From: Kineosporia rhizophila
GTDB taxonomy: Bacteria > Actinomycetota > Actinomycetes > Actinomycetales > Kineosporiaceae
NCBI RefSeq assembly: GCF_021277265.1
Contig: NZ_JAJSOH010000011.1
Location: forward strand, 172,541 to 236,540
Direction: 5' to 3'
DNA: 64,000 nucleotides
Shown here in pieces: positions 15,079 through 29,864 of the stretch. The notes under the pieces were generated by a model. The model was given only the letters and a program-made list of their open reading frames with translations. It was not told where the DNA came from and did no database searches. Position numbers and translations under genes: made by a program. How positions within the stretch are numbered: the first letter of the stretch is position 1; each line of letters opens with the position of its first letter.

Positions 15079-16169
15079 GCACCCAGCAGTTGCGGATCGG
15101 CGTGATCGGCGCCGGGGCGATCAGTGGGCAGTACTCGCGCACGCTGTCGCGGCTGCCGCACCTGCCGGTCACGGCGGTGGCCGACCTGAGCCCCGAACGG
15201 GCCCAGGCCCTGGCCGGGCAGCATCCGGGGGCCCGGGTGACCGGCGTCGAAGAGCTGCTCGCGGCCGACGACGTGGACCTGGTGCTGAACCTGACCATCC
15301 CGGCCGTGCACGGCGAGATCGCCCTCGCCGCAACGAAGGCCGGCAAGCACGTCTACGGCGAGAAGCCGCTTGCCCTCACCGTGGAGGAGGGCCGGGCGGT
15401 GATGAGATCGGCCGAGGACGCCGGGGTGCGGGTCGGGTGCGCGCCGGACACGGTGCTGGGCACCGGGATCCAGACGGCGCGCTCGCTGCTGGATGCCGGC
15501 CGGATCGGGGTGCCGGTCGCGGCCACGGCCTTCATGACGACTCCGGGCCACGAACGCTGGCACCCTGATCCGGAGTTCCTCTACCGCCCCGGTGGAGGCC
15601 CGCTGCTGGACATGGGCCCCTACTACCTGACCTCGCTCGTGCACCTGCTCGGCCCGGTGGTCAGCGTGACCGGCGTGTCCACGCGCCCCACCACCTCCCG
15701 GGTGATCGGCAGCGGGCCGCGCGCCGGAACGGCTTTCGACGTCGAGGTGGACACCCACGTCACCGGTCTGCTCGCGCACGCCTCGGGTGCGGTCTCCACG
15801 CTGATGATCAGCTTCGACGTGTGGGCCGCCCGGCTGCCGCGGATCGAGGTCTACGGTTCCTCGGGCAGTCTCTCGGTGCCGGACCCCAACCACTTCTCCG
15901 GTGACGTGGAGCTGTTCACCTCGGAAACGCCTGAGTGGGAACTCGTTCCGCCGAGCGCCGGGTACGCCGACGGCGGCCGGGGCATCGGGATCGCCGACCT
16001 GGCCGAGTCTCTGGCCGCCGGTGGGCAGCACCGGGTCTCCGGCGAACTGGGCCTGCACGTGCTCGACGTGATGGAGACCCTGCTGAGGGCCGCCCAGGAG
16101 GGCCGCACCCTGCCGGTCTCCACCCCGGGCACCCGGCCGGACCCGGTGGCCGGCATCCTCAGCTTCTGA
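15075..16169 (+). CDS. Gfo/Idh/MocA-family NAD(P)-dependent dehydrogenase
   Basis: A 364-residue oxidoreductase with an N-terminal Rossmann motif ([17 protein letters not shown]), the family EKP motif (YGEKPLAL, catalytic Lys) and a C-terminal beta-sheet domain ([21 protein letters not shown]). It probably oxidises a hydroxyl of a sugar or cyclitol. The start was set at GTG 15075, which overlaps the ThuA stop, instead of GTG 15063. The pair ThuA-Gfo/Idh is a recurrent two-gene module for keto-sugar or disaccharide breakdown in actinobacteria. Confidence 0.9.
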   Translation: MSTQQLRIGVIGAGAISGQYSRTLSRLPHLPVTAVADLSPERAQALAGQHPGARVTGVEELLAADDVDLVLNLTIPAVHGEIALAATKAGKHVYGEKPLALTVEEGRAVMRSAEDAGVRVGCAPDTVLGTGIQTARSLLDAGRIGVPVAATAFMTTPGHERWHPDPEFLYRPGGGPLLDMGPYYLTSLVHLLGPVVSVTGVSTRPTTSRVIGSGPRAGTAFDVEVDTHVTGLLAHASGAVSTLMISFDVWAARLPRIEVYGSSGSLSVPDPNHFSGDVELFTSETPEWELVPPSAGYADGGRGIGIADLAESLAAGGQHRVSGELGLHVLDVMETLLRAAQEGRTLPVSTPGTRPDPVAGILSF

Positions 16170-16195
16170 AGCCGGATCTGGTTAGGCTGCGCCAC

Positions 16196-17242
16196 ATGAG
16201 CTTCCAGGTTCCTGCCTACGCCGCCTTCTCCGCGCACGAGCCGCTGGCTCCGTACACGGTGGAGCGCCGCGACGTCGGCGCCCGCGACGTGCGCATCGAC
16301 ATCAAGTTCGCCGGGATCTGCCACTCCGACATCCACACCGCCCGGAGCGAATGGGGCGAAACCCCCTATCCGGTGGTGGTCGGGCACGAGATCGCCGGGA
16401 TCGTGGCCGAGGTCGGTCCCGAGGTGACCAAGTACGCCGTGGGTGACCGGGTCGGGGTCGGCTGCATGGTCGACTCCTGCCGCGAGTGCGAGAACTGCAA
16501 GGCCGGTGACGAGCAGTACTGCCGCAAGGGCAACACCGGCACCTACGCCAGTACCGACGCCGACGGCCGGATCACCCACGGCGGGTACGCCCGGGCGATC
16601 GTGGTCACCGAGGACTTCGTGCTGCGCATCCCCGAGGGCCTGGAGCTGGACGTGGCCGCCCCGCTGCTGTGCGCGGGTATCACCACCTACTCGCCGCTGC
16701 GGCACTGGAACGCCGGCCCGGGCAAGCAGGTCGCCGTGGTCGGTCTGGGCGGTCTCGGCCACATGGCGGTCAAGCTCGCGCACGCCATGGGTGCCGAGGT
16801 GACGGTGCTGTCGCAGTCGCTGAAGAAGCAGGAAGACGGTCTGCGTCTGGGCGCCGACCACTACCACTCGACTGCCGACGCGGACACGTTCACCCGGCTG
16901 CACTCGTCCTTCGACCTGATCATCAACACGGTCAGCGCCAAGCTGGACGTCGGCGCCTTCCTGGGGCTGCTCAAGGTCGACGGCACCATGGTCAATGTCG
17001 GCGCCCCGGACGAGTCGCTCTCGGTCAACGCCTTCGCCCTGATCAACGGCCGCCGCTCGTGGGCCGGCTCGAACATCGGGGGGATCGCCGAGACCCAGGA
17101 GATGCTCGACTTCTGCGCCGAGCACCGGCTCGGCGCCGAGATCGAGGTGATCGGGGCCGAGCAGATCAACGAGGCCTACGAGCGGGTCCTGGCCTCGGAC
17201 GTGCGCTACCGCTTCGTCATCGACACCTCGACCCTGGGCTGA
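16196..17242 (+). CDS. Zinc-dependent alcohol dehydrogenase (YahK/cinnamyl-type)
   Basis: A 348-residue medium-chain dehydrogenase. Catalytic zinc ligands appear in GICHSD and VVGHEIAG; the structural zinc site is [15 protein letters not shown]; the nucleotide motif is [11 protein letters not shown]. This pattern fits NADP-dependent broad aldehyde reductases (YahK/AdhC). A TAGGCT box about 8 bases before the ATG at 16196 suggests a leaderless transcript. The preceding Gfo/Idh stop is 26 bases upstream, but this promoter suggests an independent unit. Confidence 0.9.
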   Translation: MSFQVPAYAAFSAHEPLAPYTVERRDVGARDVRIDIKFAGICHSDIHTARSEWGETPYPVVVGHEIAGIVAEVGPEVTKYAVGDRVGVGCMVDSCRECENCKAGDEQYCRKGNTGTYASTDADGRITHGGYARAIVVTEDFVLRIPEGLELDVAAPLLCAGITTYSPLRHWNAGPGKQVAVVGLGGLGHMAVKLAHAMGAEVTVLSQSLKKQEDGLRLGADHYHSTADADTFTRLHSSFDLIINTVSAKLDVGAFLGLLKVDGTMVNVGAPDESLSVNAFALINGRRSWAGSNIGGIAETQEMLDFCAEHRLGAEIEVIGAEQINEAYERVLASDVRYRFVIDTSTLG

Positions 17243-17294
17243 TCCGGGCCCGCGGTTTCCGCCGATTTTCGCCGCCGTCTGATGAACTGGGGCG

Positions 17295-18449
17295 GTGGCA
17301 GACACCGACGTGAAACTGTGGTCCCGACGACTCGCCGCCGGCGTGCTGGTGCTGGGGGTGGCCGGGTGCGGCGCCGAGAACGACGAATCGGAGTCCGCCG
17401 CGTCGCCCCCGGCGACCACCACCCAGGCGGCGCCGGCCACCCAGGCTCCCGAGACGTCCTCAATCGGTTCGGTCGCCATCGACCTGAGCAGCCCCGAAGA
17501 AGTGGCGACGGGCATCGAGGTGCCCTGGGGGCTGGCGTTCCTGCCGAACGGTGACGCCCTGGTGGCCGAGCGGGACTCGGCGCGGGTTCTGCGGATACCG
17601 GCCGAAGGCGGTGCGCCGGAACCGGTCTACGAGGTTCCGGGCGTGAGTGCAGAGGGTGAGGGCGGCCTGCTGGGGCTGGCCGTCTCACCCGAGTACGACT
17701 CCGACGAGACGGTCTACGCCTACTACACGGCCTCCGGCGACAACCGGATCGTGCGGTTCCAGCTGGACGGGGGCAAGCCGGAGGTGATCTTCGACGGCAT
17801 CGCCCGCAACACGTTCCACAACGGCGGCCGGATCGCCTTCGGCCCCGACGGCCTGCTCTACGTGGGCACCGGAGACGCGGGAGACACGGCCACCTCGCAG
17901 GACCAGCAGAGCGTCAACGGCAAGATCCTGCGGCTGACGCCGGAAGGTGAACCGGCGCCCGGCAATCCGGAGAACGGCTCACCCGTCTACAGTTCCGGCC
18001 ACCGCAACGTGCAGGGGCTGGCCTGGGACGCCGAAGAACGGCTGTTCGCCGCGGAGTTCGGGCAGAACGAGCTCGACGAGGTGAACCTGATCGAGCCGGG
18101 CCGCAACTACGGCTGGCCCGAGGTCGAGGGTGAAGGAGACACCGACGGCGGGCGTTTCACCAATCCGCTGGTGACCTGGTCGACCGACGAGGCCTCGCCG
18201 TCCGGCATCGCGATCGCCGGAGACATGCTCTTCGTTGCCGCGCTGCGGGGCGAACGTCTGTGGACGGTTCCGCTCACCGGCGGTGAGACCGGTGAGCCGG
18301 AAGCGCGTTTCGAAGGAGACTACGGACGGCTGCGGACGGTCGAGGCTGCCCCGGACGGTTCGTTGTGGCTCACCACTTCGAACACCGACGGACGAGGCGA
18401 TGTCCAGGACGGCGACGACCGCATCCTTCGTTTCCCAGCCGCTGGGTAG
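17295..18449 (+). CDS. PQQ-type glucose/sorbosone dehydrogenase-like lipoprotein
   Basis: A 384-residue secreted lipoprotein. It begins with a short signal peptide with a lipobox (LGVAGC, Cys25), a Thr/Ala-rich linker, then a six-bladed beta-propeller of the GSDH family (EVPWGLAFLPNGDALVAERDS; GGLLGLAVSPEY; YVGTGDAGD; SSGHRNVQGLAWD; GRNYGWPEVEG). Family members oxidise aldose sugars with PQQ or act as sugar-binding proteins; the RNVQGL histidine/arginine segment that lines the active site is kept. The GTG at 17295 or at 17310 could be the start; both give a workable signal peptide. Confidence 0.85.
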   Translation: MADTDVKLWSRRLAAGVLVLGVAGCGAENDESESAASPPATTTQAAPATQAPETSSIGSVAIDLSSPEEVATGIEVPWGLAFLPNGDALVAERDSARVLRIPAEGGAPEPVYEVPGVSAEGEGGLLGLAVSPEYDSDETVYAYYTASGDNRIVRFQLDGGKPEVIFDGIARNTFHNGGRIAFGPDGLLYVGTGDAGDTATSQDQQSVNGKILRLTPEGEPAPGNPENGSPVYSSGHRNVQGLAWDAEERLFAAEFGQNELDEVNLIEPGRNYGWPEVEGEGDTDGGRFTNPLVTWSTDEASPSGIAIAGDMLFVAALRGERLWTVPLTGGETGEPEARFEGDYGRLRTVEAAPDGSLWLTTSNTDGRGDVQDGDDRILRFPAAG

Positions 18450-18463
18450 TCGGTGATCAGTAG

Positions 18464-18919
18464 TCAGCGTTCGAACCGGGCCCGGGCCAGCGAGTGGGCC
18501 TTGGTGATCAGCTCCCGCAGGTCGCTCTCGGTGGCCGGGCCCGGGTTCTTGACCGCGAGCCAGCCCAGCGTGCCGTAGGTGGGGTGGGCGAACACCACGT
18601 CGTCGGTGGCGCTGAGCGGTTCCAGGTCACCGGCCGGGGCCCGGGGCTCCCGGCCGATCCGGGCCACGAACTCGTCCTTGCCGCTGCCCACGTTCACCCG
18701 GAACGCCCCCGGCTGGTTCAGGCCCGAGGGCACCTCGTCCGGGTAGTCCTTGGTCACGATGGTGGCGAACGGCTGGGTGCGGGGCGCCTCGCCGTCGGGG
18801 GAGTAGTGGAAGAACACATCGCCCCAGGCGATCTGCGGCGAGCCGTCGCCCTCGGTGGGCCGCTGCACCAGGACACCCTCGAGCGAGGTGACGAACTCGG
18901 TGATCTCCTCAAGCGTCAT
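18464..18919 (-). CDS. DUF6194 family protein
   Basis: A 151-residue protein resembling the actinobacterial DUF6194 family: AWGDVFFHYSPDGE, FATIVTKDYPDE and a C-terminal HPTYGTLGWLAVKNPG segment. It is a soluble protein with a fold probably related to MmcQ/YjbR-like proteins. No function is known. It faces the sugar dehydrogenase tail-to-tail (14 bases apart) and is divergent from the HAD gene (42 bases between the starts). Confidence 0.75.
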   Translation of the reverse strand: MTLEEITEFVTSLEGVLVQRPTEGDGSPQIAWGDVFFHYSPDGEAPRTQPFATIVTKDYPDEVPSGLNQPGAFRVNVGSGKDEFVARIGREPRAPAGDLEPLSATDDVVFAHPTYGTLGWLAVKNPGPATESDLRELITKAHSLARARFER

Positions 18920-18961
18920 CCGCCCAGGTTTTCACAACCGGCCGCTGCTAGCGTCCCCACC

Positions 18962-19663
18962 GTGCTGAAACCTGCGTTCGAGGCCGTGCTGTTCGACTGC
19001 GACGGCGTGCTGGTCGACTCCGAGCAGATCACCAACGGCGTGCTCCGGGGGATGCTGCACGAGCTGGGCTGGCAGATCAGCGCCCCGGAGTGCTTCGGGC
19101 GGTTCGTCGGCCGCTCGCTGAAGGACGAGTTCGGGGTGATCGAGGAGAACACCGGGTTCCGCCCCGACCTGGACTGGCTGGCCGAGTTCCGCCGCCGGCG
19201 CGACGCCGAGCTGGCGATCAGCCTGCAGGAGATCCCCGGCGCCGGCGAGGCCGCGCGAGCTCTGTTCCAGGCGCTCGGCGGCAAGGTGGCCTGCGCCAGC
19301 GGGGCCGACCGGGGGAAGGTCGAGATGCAGCTGGCCCGGGTGGGCCTGCTCGACGTGTTCGAGGGCCGGATCTTCAGCGGTGAGGAGATGCCGCACAGCA
19401 AGCCCGCCCCCGACGTCTACCTGGCCGCCGCCGCGGCGCTGGGCGTCGACCCGGCCCGGTCGGCGGTGGTCGAGGACACCATCTCCGGCACACAGGCCGG
19501 GGTCGCGGCCGGAGCCACCGTGTTCGGCTACTGCCCGCCCGACAGCCCTTCGCACAGCCGGCCGGAGTGGCTGCTGGAGGCCGGGGCCGCGCACATCTTC
19601 ACCAGCATGAAGGAACTGCCGGGTCTGCTTTCGGCCGAGTTGGGCCGACGCGAAGTTCCGTAA
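18962..19663 (+). CDS. HAD-superfamily hydrolase (phosphoglycolate phosphatase/beta-PGM-like)
   Basis: A 233-residue HAD phosphatase. Motif I is FDCDGVLVDSE, motif II ACASGA, motif III the Lys in HSKPAPDVY, motif IV VVEDTISG. The alpha-helical cap after motif I places it in subfamily I with phosphoglycolate phosphatase, beta-phosphoglucomutase and sugar-phosphate phosphatases. The GTG start at 18962 directly precedes the first strand. It lies 12 bases before the peptide deformylase GTG. The substrate cannot be inferred. Confidence 0.9.
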   Translation: MLKPAFEAVLFDCDGVLVDSEQITNGVLRGMLHELGWQISAPECFGRFVGRSLKDEFGVIEENTGFRPDLDWLAEFRRRRDAELAISLQEIPGAGEAARALFQALGGKVACASGADRGKVEMQLARVGLLDVFEGRIFSGEEMPHSKPAPDVYLAAAAALGVDPARSAVVEDTISGTQAGVAAGATVFGYCPPDSPSHSRPEWLLEAGAAHIFTSMKELPGLLSAELGRREVP

Positions 19664-19675
19664 GAGAATGCGCCG

Positions 19676-20296
19676 GTGACTGACAGCACTGACGTTGATC
19701 CCGACATCCAGGCCTGGGTGAAGCAGGCCGCACTGCCCCAGGGCACCGTGCGCAAGGTGACCATGCGGGGCAACCCGGTGCTGCACCGTCCCTGCCAGGA
19801 GGTCACCGAGTTCGGGGCCGACCTGCGCCAGCTGGTGGCCGACATGTTCGCCAGCATGGAGGCCGCCAACGGGGTGGGCCTGGCCGCCAACCAGATCGGG
19901 GTCGACGCCCGGGTCTTCGTCTACAACTGCCCCGACGCCCGCGACGAGTACCAGACCGGCGCCATCGTCAACCCGGTGCTGGTGCCGGTGCCCGGTCAGG
20001 CCCTGACGCCGCCGGTGGAGGACGAGGAGGGCTGCCTGTCGGTGCCCGGCGAGTACGCGCCGCTGGCCCGGCCCGGGGTGGCCGAGGTCCAGGGGCAGGA
20101 CATCGACGGCAAGCCGCTGCGGGTGCGCGGTGACGGTGTGCTGGCCCGCTGCCTGCAGCACGAGACCGACCACCTCAACGGCCTGCTCTACGTCGACCGG
20201 CTGGCCGGGCCCGAGCTGAGCCGGGTGCTGGAGTCGCTCGAGGCCCGGGTGCGCAAGGGCGACCTGCCGGCCTGGTCCGAGGGCGCCTCGTCGTAA
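19676..20296 (+). CDS. def: Peptide deformylase
   Basis: A 206-residue type I/II deformylase with all three metal motifs: GVGLAANQIG, EGCLSVPG and QHETDHLNG. It removes the formyl group from the N-terminal methionine of new proteins, with Fe2+ or Zn2+ bound by Cys and two His. It has an N-terminal extension of about 25 residues compared with the shortest family members. Actinomycetes often carry more than one def gene, so it may not be the only copy. It lies between the HAD gene and a membrane permease that starts 17 bases after it. Confidence 0.95.
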   Translation: MTDSTDVDPDIQAWVKQAALPQGTVRKVTMRGNPVLHRPCQEVTEFGADLRQLVADMFASMEAANGVGLAANQIGVDARVFVYNCPDARDEYQTGAIVNPVLVPVPGQALTPPVEDEEGCLSVPGEYAPLARPGVAEVQGQDIDGKPLRVRGDGVLARCLQHETDHLNGLLYVDRLAGPELSRVLESLEARVRKGDLPAWSEGASS

Positions 20297-20313
20297 TCGC
20301 CGCAACAGCCCTG

Positions 20314-21003
20314 GTGGTCGCGCTCGGAGCGGTCTGCCAGGTGCTGTCCGGTGTGGGGTTCGCCCTGGTGGTCTCACCGTTGGTGATGCTCACCCTGGGG
20401 CACGAGGCCGGGTTGCGCACGGTGCTGATCCTGTCGGCGGTGCTCAACCTGTCGGTGATCGCGCGGATGCCGGGCCAGGTGCGCCGGCCCGACGTGGTGC
20501 GCCTGCTGGTCCCCGCGGCGCTCGTGATCCCGCCGATGCTGCTGCTCAGCGACCTGTTGCGGGGCACTGCGCTCAATCTGGTGGCGGGCCTGTCGATCCT
20601 CGCGGCCACCGCGGTGAGCATCGCCGGCCGGCCGCTGCCATTCTTCGAGCGTCCGGGCGGGGCGGTGGTGGCCGGGGGAGTCAGTGGCGCGCTGAACGTC
20701 CTGGCCGGTGCTTCGGGCCCGCCCGTGGCGCTTTTCGCGATGAGCCGGGGCTGGCCGCCGGCCCAGATGAGCGCCACTCTGCAGGCCTTCGGGCTGCCGC
20801 TGAACGTGCTCACCCTGATCGCCGTCGGCCTGCCGAGCGGTTCGGAGTGGGCCGAGATGGGCGGCGCCGGCCTGGGCCTGGTCGTCGGGATGGCGTTGTC
20901 GCTGCCGTTCGTGCACCGGGTCTCGCCGGTGCTGGTGCGGCGGGTCACCCTCGGCATCGCCGTTCTCGGTGGTCTGACCCTGCTCGGGGCCGCCTGGCCG
21001 TGA
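20314..21003 (+). CDS. TauE/SafE (TSUP) family membrane permease
   Basis: A 229-residue protein with about seven hydrophobic segments. The repeat LNVLAGASGPPVALFAMSRGW and the earlier GVGFALVVSPLVML mark the TauE/SafE/TSUP family, which exports sulfite, sulfoacetate and related anions. It is shorter than the usual 250-270 residues. The start is uncertain: GTG 20314 is the first in-frame start codon after the deformylase stop. Transported substrate unknown. Confidence 0.75.
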   Translation: MVALGAVCQVLSGVGFALVVSPLVMLTLGHEAGLRTVLILSAVLNLSVIARMPGQVRRPDVVRLLVPAALVIPPMLLLSDLLRGTALNLVAGLSILAATAVSIAGRPLPFFERPGGAVVAGGVSGALNVLAGASGPPVALFAMSRGWPPAQMSATLQAFGLPLNVLTLIAVGLPSGSEWAEMGGAGLGLVVGMALSLPFVHRVSPVLVRRVTLGIAVLGGLTLLGAAWP

Positions 21004-21014
21004 GGCCGCTGTCA

Positions 21015-21034
21015 GCAACATGTACTCGTGTTGC
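21015..21034. promoter_or_regulatory. GCAACA/TGTTGC inverted repeat
   Basis: Arms GCAACA (21015-21020) and TGTTGC (21029-21034) flank eight bases just after the TSUP permease stop. It may be a weak terminator or an operator for the next gene, whose leaderless-type -10 box (TAGGGT, 21066-21071) lies 8 bases before ATG 21079. Confidence 0.35.
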
Positions 21035-21078
21035 AACAGGGGGTGATTTATCCCCTTGGGAAACCTAGGGTCCGCGGT

Positions 21079-21675
21079 ATGGCTGGGCATTCTGAGCGGC
21101 ACGGTCCGGGGGTTCCCAAGGAGCTCGACCGGTACCTGGTCCCGAGCGAGCAGGTCGTCTTCCTCCTGCGCCGGCACTGGGTCGTCCTGGCCGAGCCGTT
21201 CCTCACCACCCTGCTCGGGCTGATCGTGCTGGCCACGATCAGCTCCCAGGTCGGCGACTCCGTCGAGACCGCGTTCACCCTGCTCTGGCTGCTGCTGCTG
21301 TCCCGCCTGATCATCGTGGCCTGGGAGTGGTGGCTGGAGCTGGTGGTGGCCACCGACAAGCGGCTGATGCTGGTGCACGGGGTGATCACCCGCAAGGTCG
21401 ACATCATGCCGATGAGCAAGGTCACCGACATGCGTTACGACCGTACGGTCACCGGGCAGATCCTCGGCTACGGCAAGTTCGTGATGGAGTCGGCCGGTCA
21501 GGACCAGGCGCTGGGCACGATCAACTACATCCCCGACTCCGACCTGCACTACCAGCAGATCTCGCAGCTGATCTTCGCCCCGGGCGAGCCCCGGCTGGTG
21601 CAGCGCTCCGGCGGGGGCAGCTCGCGGGTGCCGGTCAGCGAGCCGGAACAGGCCTGGTGGCGCCGCAAGGCCTGA
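21079..21675 (+). CDS. Bacterial PH-domain (bPH2) membrane protein
   Basis: A 198-residue protein with two adjacent membrane segments (about residues 41-60 and 67-85) followed by a bPH2 domain (VVATDKRLMLVHGVITRKVDIMPMSKVTDMRYDRTVTGQILGYGKFVMESAG). This is the YdbS/YdbT-like domain, often linked to membrane or envelope stress, without a defined biochemical role. The ATG at 21079 was preferred over ATG 21028 because TAGGGT ends 7 bases before it and the extra N-terminus has no family counterpart. Confidence 0.85.
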   Translation: MAGHSERHGPGVPKELDRYLVPSEQVVFLLRRHWVVLAEPFLTTLLGLIVLATISSQVGDSVETAFTLLWLLLLSRLIIVAWEWWLELVVATDKRLMLVHGVITRKVDIMPMSKVTDMRYDRTVTGQILGYGKFVMESAGQDQALGTINYIPDSDLHYQQISQLIFAPGEPRLVQRSGGGSSRVPVSEPEQAWWRRKA

Positions 21676-21744
21676 GCCGCCCCCCGCGCTTGAGGGTCCT
21701 GTCCACGCGATCTAGGTTGGCTGTGGACGGTTGCCGAGAGAACA

Positions 21745-22749
21745 GTGGGGTCGAACGTGAAGCTCGGGTACAAGGCGTCGGCAGAGCAGTTCGCCCCGGC
21801 CGAGCTGGCGGACTTCGCCGTTCAGGCCGAGGACCAGGGCCTGGACTCGGTCTGGATCTCCGACCACTTCCAGCCGTGGCGCCACGTCGACGGGCACGCC
21901 CCGTCCGCGCTGGTCTGGCTGCCCTGGGTGGCTGCCCGGACCTCGCGGGTGCAGCTGGGCACGAGCGTGCTCACGCCCACGCTGCGCTACAACCCGGCGG
22001 TGATCGCCCAGGCGTTCGCCACCCTGGGGTGCCTGGCCCCCGGGCGGGTGATCCTCGGGATCGGCGCCGGTGAGGCGCTGAACGAGACGGCCGTGGGGGT
22101 GCCCTTCCCCGAGCCCAAGGAACGCTTCGCCCGGCTGCGCGAGGCGGTCCGCCTGATCCGTCAGCTCTGGCAGGAAGAGCGGGTCACCTTCGAGGGCGAC
22201 TTCTACCGGCTGCACGACGCGACCGTGTACGACCGTCCCGAGCAGCCGGTGCCGATCTACATCGCCGGCGGCGGGCCCGGGGTCACCAAGTACGCGGGCC
22301 GCGCCGGCGACGGGTACATCTGCACCTCGGGCAAGGGCATGGACCTGTACGAGGAGACGCTGCTGCCCGCCCTGCGCGAGGGGCTGGAGGCCTCCGGGCG
22401 CACCGAGGCGGACATCGACCGGACCATCGAGATCAAGCTGTCGTTCGACGAGGACCCGGCCCGCGCGCTGGAGAACACCCGCTTCTGGGCCCCGCTGTCG
22501 CTCTCGCCGGAGCAGAAGGCCTCGGTGCACGACCCGGTGGAGATGGCCCGGCTGGCCGACGAGCTGCCGATCGAGCAGGTGGCCAGGCGCTGGATCGTGG
22601 CTTCCGACCCGGAGCAGGTGGTCGCGGCGGTGAAGAACTACACCGAGGCCGGTTTCACCCACCTGGTGTTCCACGCTCCGGGCAACGACCAGTCCCGGTT
22701 CCTCACCCAGTTCACCCAGGACGTCGTTCCCCTGCTGCGCAAGCTCTGA
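21745..22749 (+). CDS. fgd: F420-dependent glucose-6-phosphate dehydrogenase
   Basis: A 334-residue luciferase-like F420 enzyme. Seen: [13 protein letters not shown] at the start, [42 protein letters not shown], and [28 protein letters not shown], all close to mycobacterial FGD1. It oxidises glucose-6-phosphate to 6-phosphogluconolactone while reducing cofactor F420, the main source of F420H2 in actinobacteria. GTG 21745 or GTG 21757 (VKLGYKAS) may be the start. It ends before a strong bidirectional terminator hairpin. Confidence 0.92.
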   Translation: MGSNVKLGYKASAEQFAPAELADFAVQAEDQGLDSVWISDHFQPWRHVDGHAPSALVWLPWVAARTSRVQLGTSVLTPTLRYNPAVIAQAFATLGCLAPGRVILGIGAGEALNETAVGVPFPEPKERFARLREAVRLIRQLWQEERVTFEGDFYRLHDATVYDRPEQPVPIYIAGGGPGVTKYAGRAGDGYICTSGKGMDLYEETLLPALREGLEASGRTEADIDRTIEIKLSFDEDPARALENTRFWAPLSLSPEQKASVHDPVEMARLADELPIEQVARRWIVASDPEQVVAAVKNYTEAGFTHLVFHAPGNDQSRFLTQFTQDVVPLLRKL

Positions 22750-22753
22750 CAAC

Positions 22754-22821
22754 AACTGAACCGACAATGGACGGCCGCGGCGCCCTGGTAGGTACCGCGG
22801 CCGTCCATTGTCGGTTCAGTT
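22754..22821. terminator. 27-bp perfect inverted repeat between convergent genes
   Basis: Two perfectly complementary 27-nt arms (22754-22780 and 22795-22821, beginning AACTGAACCGACAATGG) enclose a 14-base loop. The element starts 5 bases after the FGD stop and ends 12 bases before the roadblock stop. It fits a bidirectional factor-independent terminator without a U-tract, as is common in high-GC actinobacteria. The arm length is unusual for a terminator. Confidence 0.85.
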
Positions 22822-22833
22822 ACGTGAGAGTGC

Positions 22834-23202
22834 TCAGATCTCCATCGTGCGCTCGAGGTTGGCCAGCTTGTGCCGGGCCATCGCCAGGTTCGAGCGCTGC
22901 TTGTCCAGGGCCAGGTAGAGGAACAGGCCGGTGCCGGACTTGTCGGTGATAAGGCGGATCAGGTGGTACTGGGTGTCGAGGGTGATCAGGATGTCCTCGA
23001 TGTTCTCGCGCAGCCGCAGCGCGTCCATGGTGCGCAGCTTGGCCCGCACGACCTCGGTGTTGCCGGCCGCGGCGACCTCGAGGTTCAGCGTGTTGCCACC
23101 GGCCTGGCCGAGGGTCATGCCGCTGGTGTGGTCCACGAGCGCGACGCCGATGGCGCCGTCGATCTGCATGGCTTCCTTGAGGACGGTGTCGATGTTGGAC
23201 AC
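22834..23202 (-). CDS. Roadblock/LC7-domain protein
   Basis: A 122-residue roadblock-fold protein (DTVLKEAMQIDGAIGVALVDHTSGMTLGQ; EVVRAKLRTM; DILITLDTQYHLIRLI; LFLYLALDKQRSNLAMARHKL). Roadblock proteins usually regulate small Ras-like GTPases of the MglA/Cvn type; none is encoded in the window, so this is an orphan copy. The GTG at 23202 was chosen because a GGAAGGA ribosome binding site lies just upstream and the domain starts there. It is divergent from the gene with the SOS-like box. Confidence 0.82.
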   Translation of the reverse strand: MSNIDTVLKEAMQIDGAIGVALVDHTSGMTLGQAGGNTLNLEVAAAGNTEVVRAKLRTMDALRLRENIEDILITLDTQYHLIRLITDKSGTGLFLYLALDKQRSNLAMARHKLANLERTMEI

Positions 23203-23383
23203 GTGATTTCCTTCCGGCCTACGTCGGCGGGCTCGTGGAGCTGGGAGGTGCCCCGGTTCTGGGGGCACCCAGCCGATCGGGGACGGCTGCGAGACGCTCT
23301 CGACATGTTTCCTCGGCAGTCTCCGGGGGCTCCTGATGGGCTGTTCGGGGTAACGGCCACCTGGCATTCGTCGCTCGAATCGT

Positions 23384-23412
23384 TCGAACATCTGTTCGAA
23401 CTGGAGTAGAAT
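23384..23412 (+). promoter_or_regulatory. LexA-like SOS box with -10 box
   Basis: TCGAACATCTGTTCGA (23384-23399) is a perfect palindrome of the form CGAAC-N4-GTTCG, the LexA site of actinobacteria and Bacillus. A TAGAAT -10 box lies at 23407-23412, and the SOS box occupies the -35 and spacer, where LexA binding would repress. The next gene starts at 23451 with a GGAG ribosome binding site. Confidence 0.7.
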
Positions 23413-23450
23413 ATGGGTAGGTTGTGACGCTTCAGCGGCAGGAGTCGCAG

Positions 23451-24107
23451 ATGTCCGAGATCAAGACCTCCCTTCCGTCGATCATCCAGTTCATCAGCAC
23501 GCCCGGGGCCCGGCGGGGGCGCGTTCCGGTGCAGTTGCGGGCGATGTACGAAGACCCCACCCGTCATCCCTGGCGCTACTACGACCCGATCGTCACGGCC
23601 GTGGTCAACGGCCTGCGCGGCGACCGGTTGCGCACCGAGCTCGACCTGGCGGTGGCCCGGTCCGAGGAGCGGGAAGAGTCCGACCGGCGCTGCCGGGGGC
23701 AGTCGGTGCACTACGCGGAGATCCGGGCCGGCATGCTCAGTATCCGCCGAAGGGTCGGGCCGGTGCGGGTCTTCGGTGCCCCGTCGGGTGTTTGGCAGCA
23801 TCGTGACCTGCGGGTCAACGTCGCCCCGCACCTGATCGTCGAGCGCCGGGGCGGCGTGCAGGAGGCCTGGTTCCTGCACCTCAAGGCCACCCGGCTCAGC
23901 CAGGCCACGGCCGACGGTGCCCTGGTCATCATGGGCGAGGCGCTGCGCTCGGTGGGCTGCGAGGCCACTCCCCGCATCGTCGACGTGCGTTCCGGTACGG
24001 TCGGTTTCGCGCTCAGCCGCAATCGCGACGTGCGCATGCTGACGGCCTACGCCCGGTCCGAGGCCGAGGCCTTCGCCCGGCTGTGGGAGGCCAAGGCCGC
24101 CGCCTGA
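23451..24107 (+). CDS. Conserved-looking hypothetical protein, probably SOS-regulated
   Basis: A 218-residue soluble, basic protein that I do not recognise. Visible parts: SIIQFISTPGARRGRVPVQLRAMYEDP near the start, a HPWRYYDPIVTAVVNGLRGDRL segment, a region rich in Arg and Glu (residues 65-85), and a C-terminal alpha/beta part with LIVERRGGVQEAWFLHLKATRL. No catalytic motif is obvious. The ATG at 23451 is favoured over GTG 23424 by the GGAG site 8 bases before it. The promoter carries a LexA-like box, so a role in the DNA-damage response is suggested. It has no partner genes; a strong hairpin closes the unit. Confidence 0.7.
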   Translation: MSEIKTSLPSIIQFISTPGARRGRVPVQLRAMYEDPTRHPWRYYDPIVTAVVNGLRGDRLRTELDLAVARSEEREESDRRCRGQSVHYAEIRAGMLSIRRRVGPVRVFGAPSGVWQHRDLRVNVAPHLIVERRGGVQEAWFLHLKATRLSQATADGALVIMGEALRSVGCEATPRIVDVRSGTVGFALSRNRDVRMLTAYARSEAEAFARLWEAKAAA

Positions 24108-24108
24108 G

Positions 24109-24157
24109 CACGAGAGAGCCCGAGCTGGAAGCGATTTCCAGCTCGGGCTCTCTCGTG
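24109..24157. terminator. 22-bp perfect hairpin between convergent genes
   Basis: Perfect 22-nt arms (24109-24130 and 24136-24157, beginning CACGAGAGAGCCCGAG) enclose GCGAT. The element begins one base after the stop of the SOS-linked gene and ends 11 bases before the stop of the MFS gene, so it can end transcription from both sides. Confidence 0.88.
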
Positions 24158-24168
24158 GTGCCTCGGGA

Positions 24169-29771
<5,603 letters not shown>

Positions 29772-29864
29772 GATTGGTGCCCTCCGACCGGCCTTTTCGG
29801 CGGCGCCGATCCTGACACAGCCGATCCGCCGGGAGCAAACCACAACTCGTCCACCATTGGTTGC

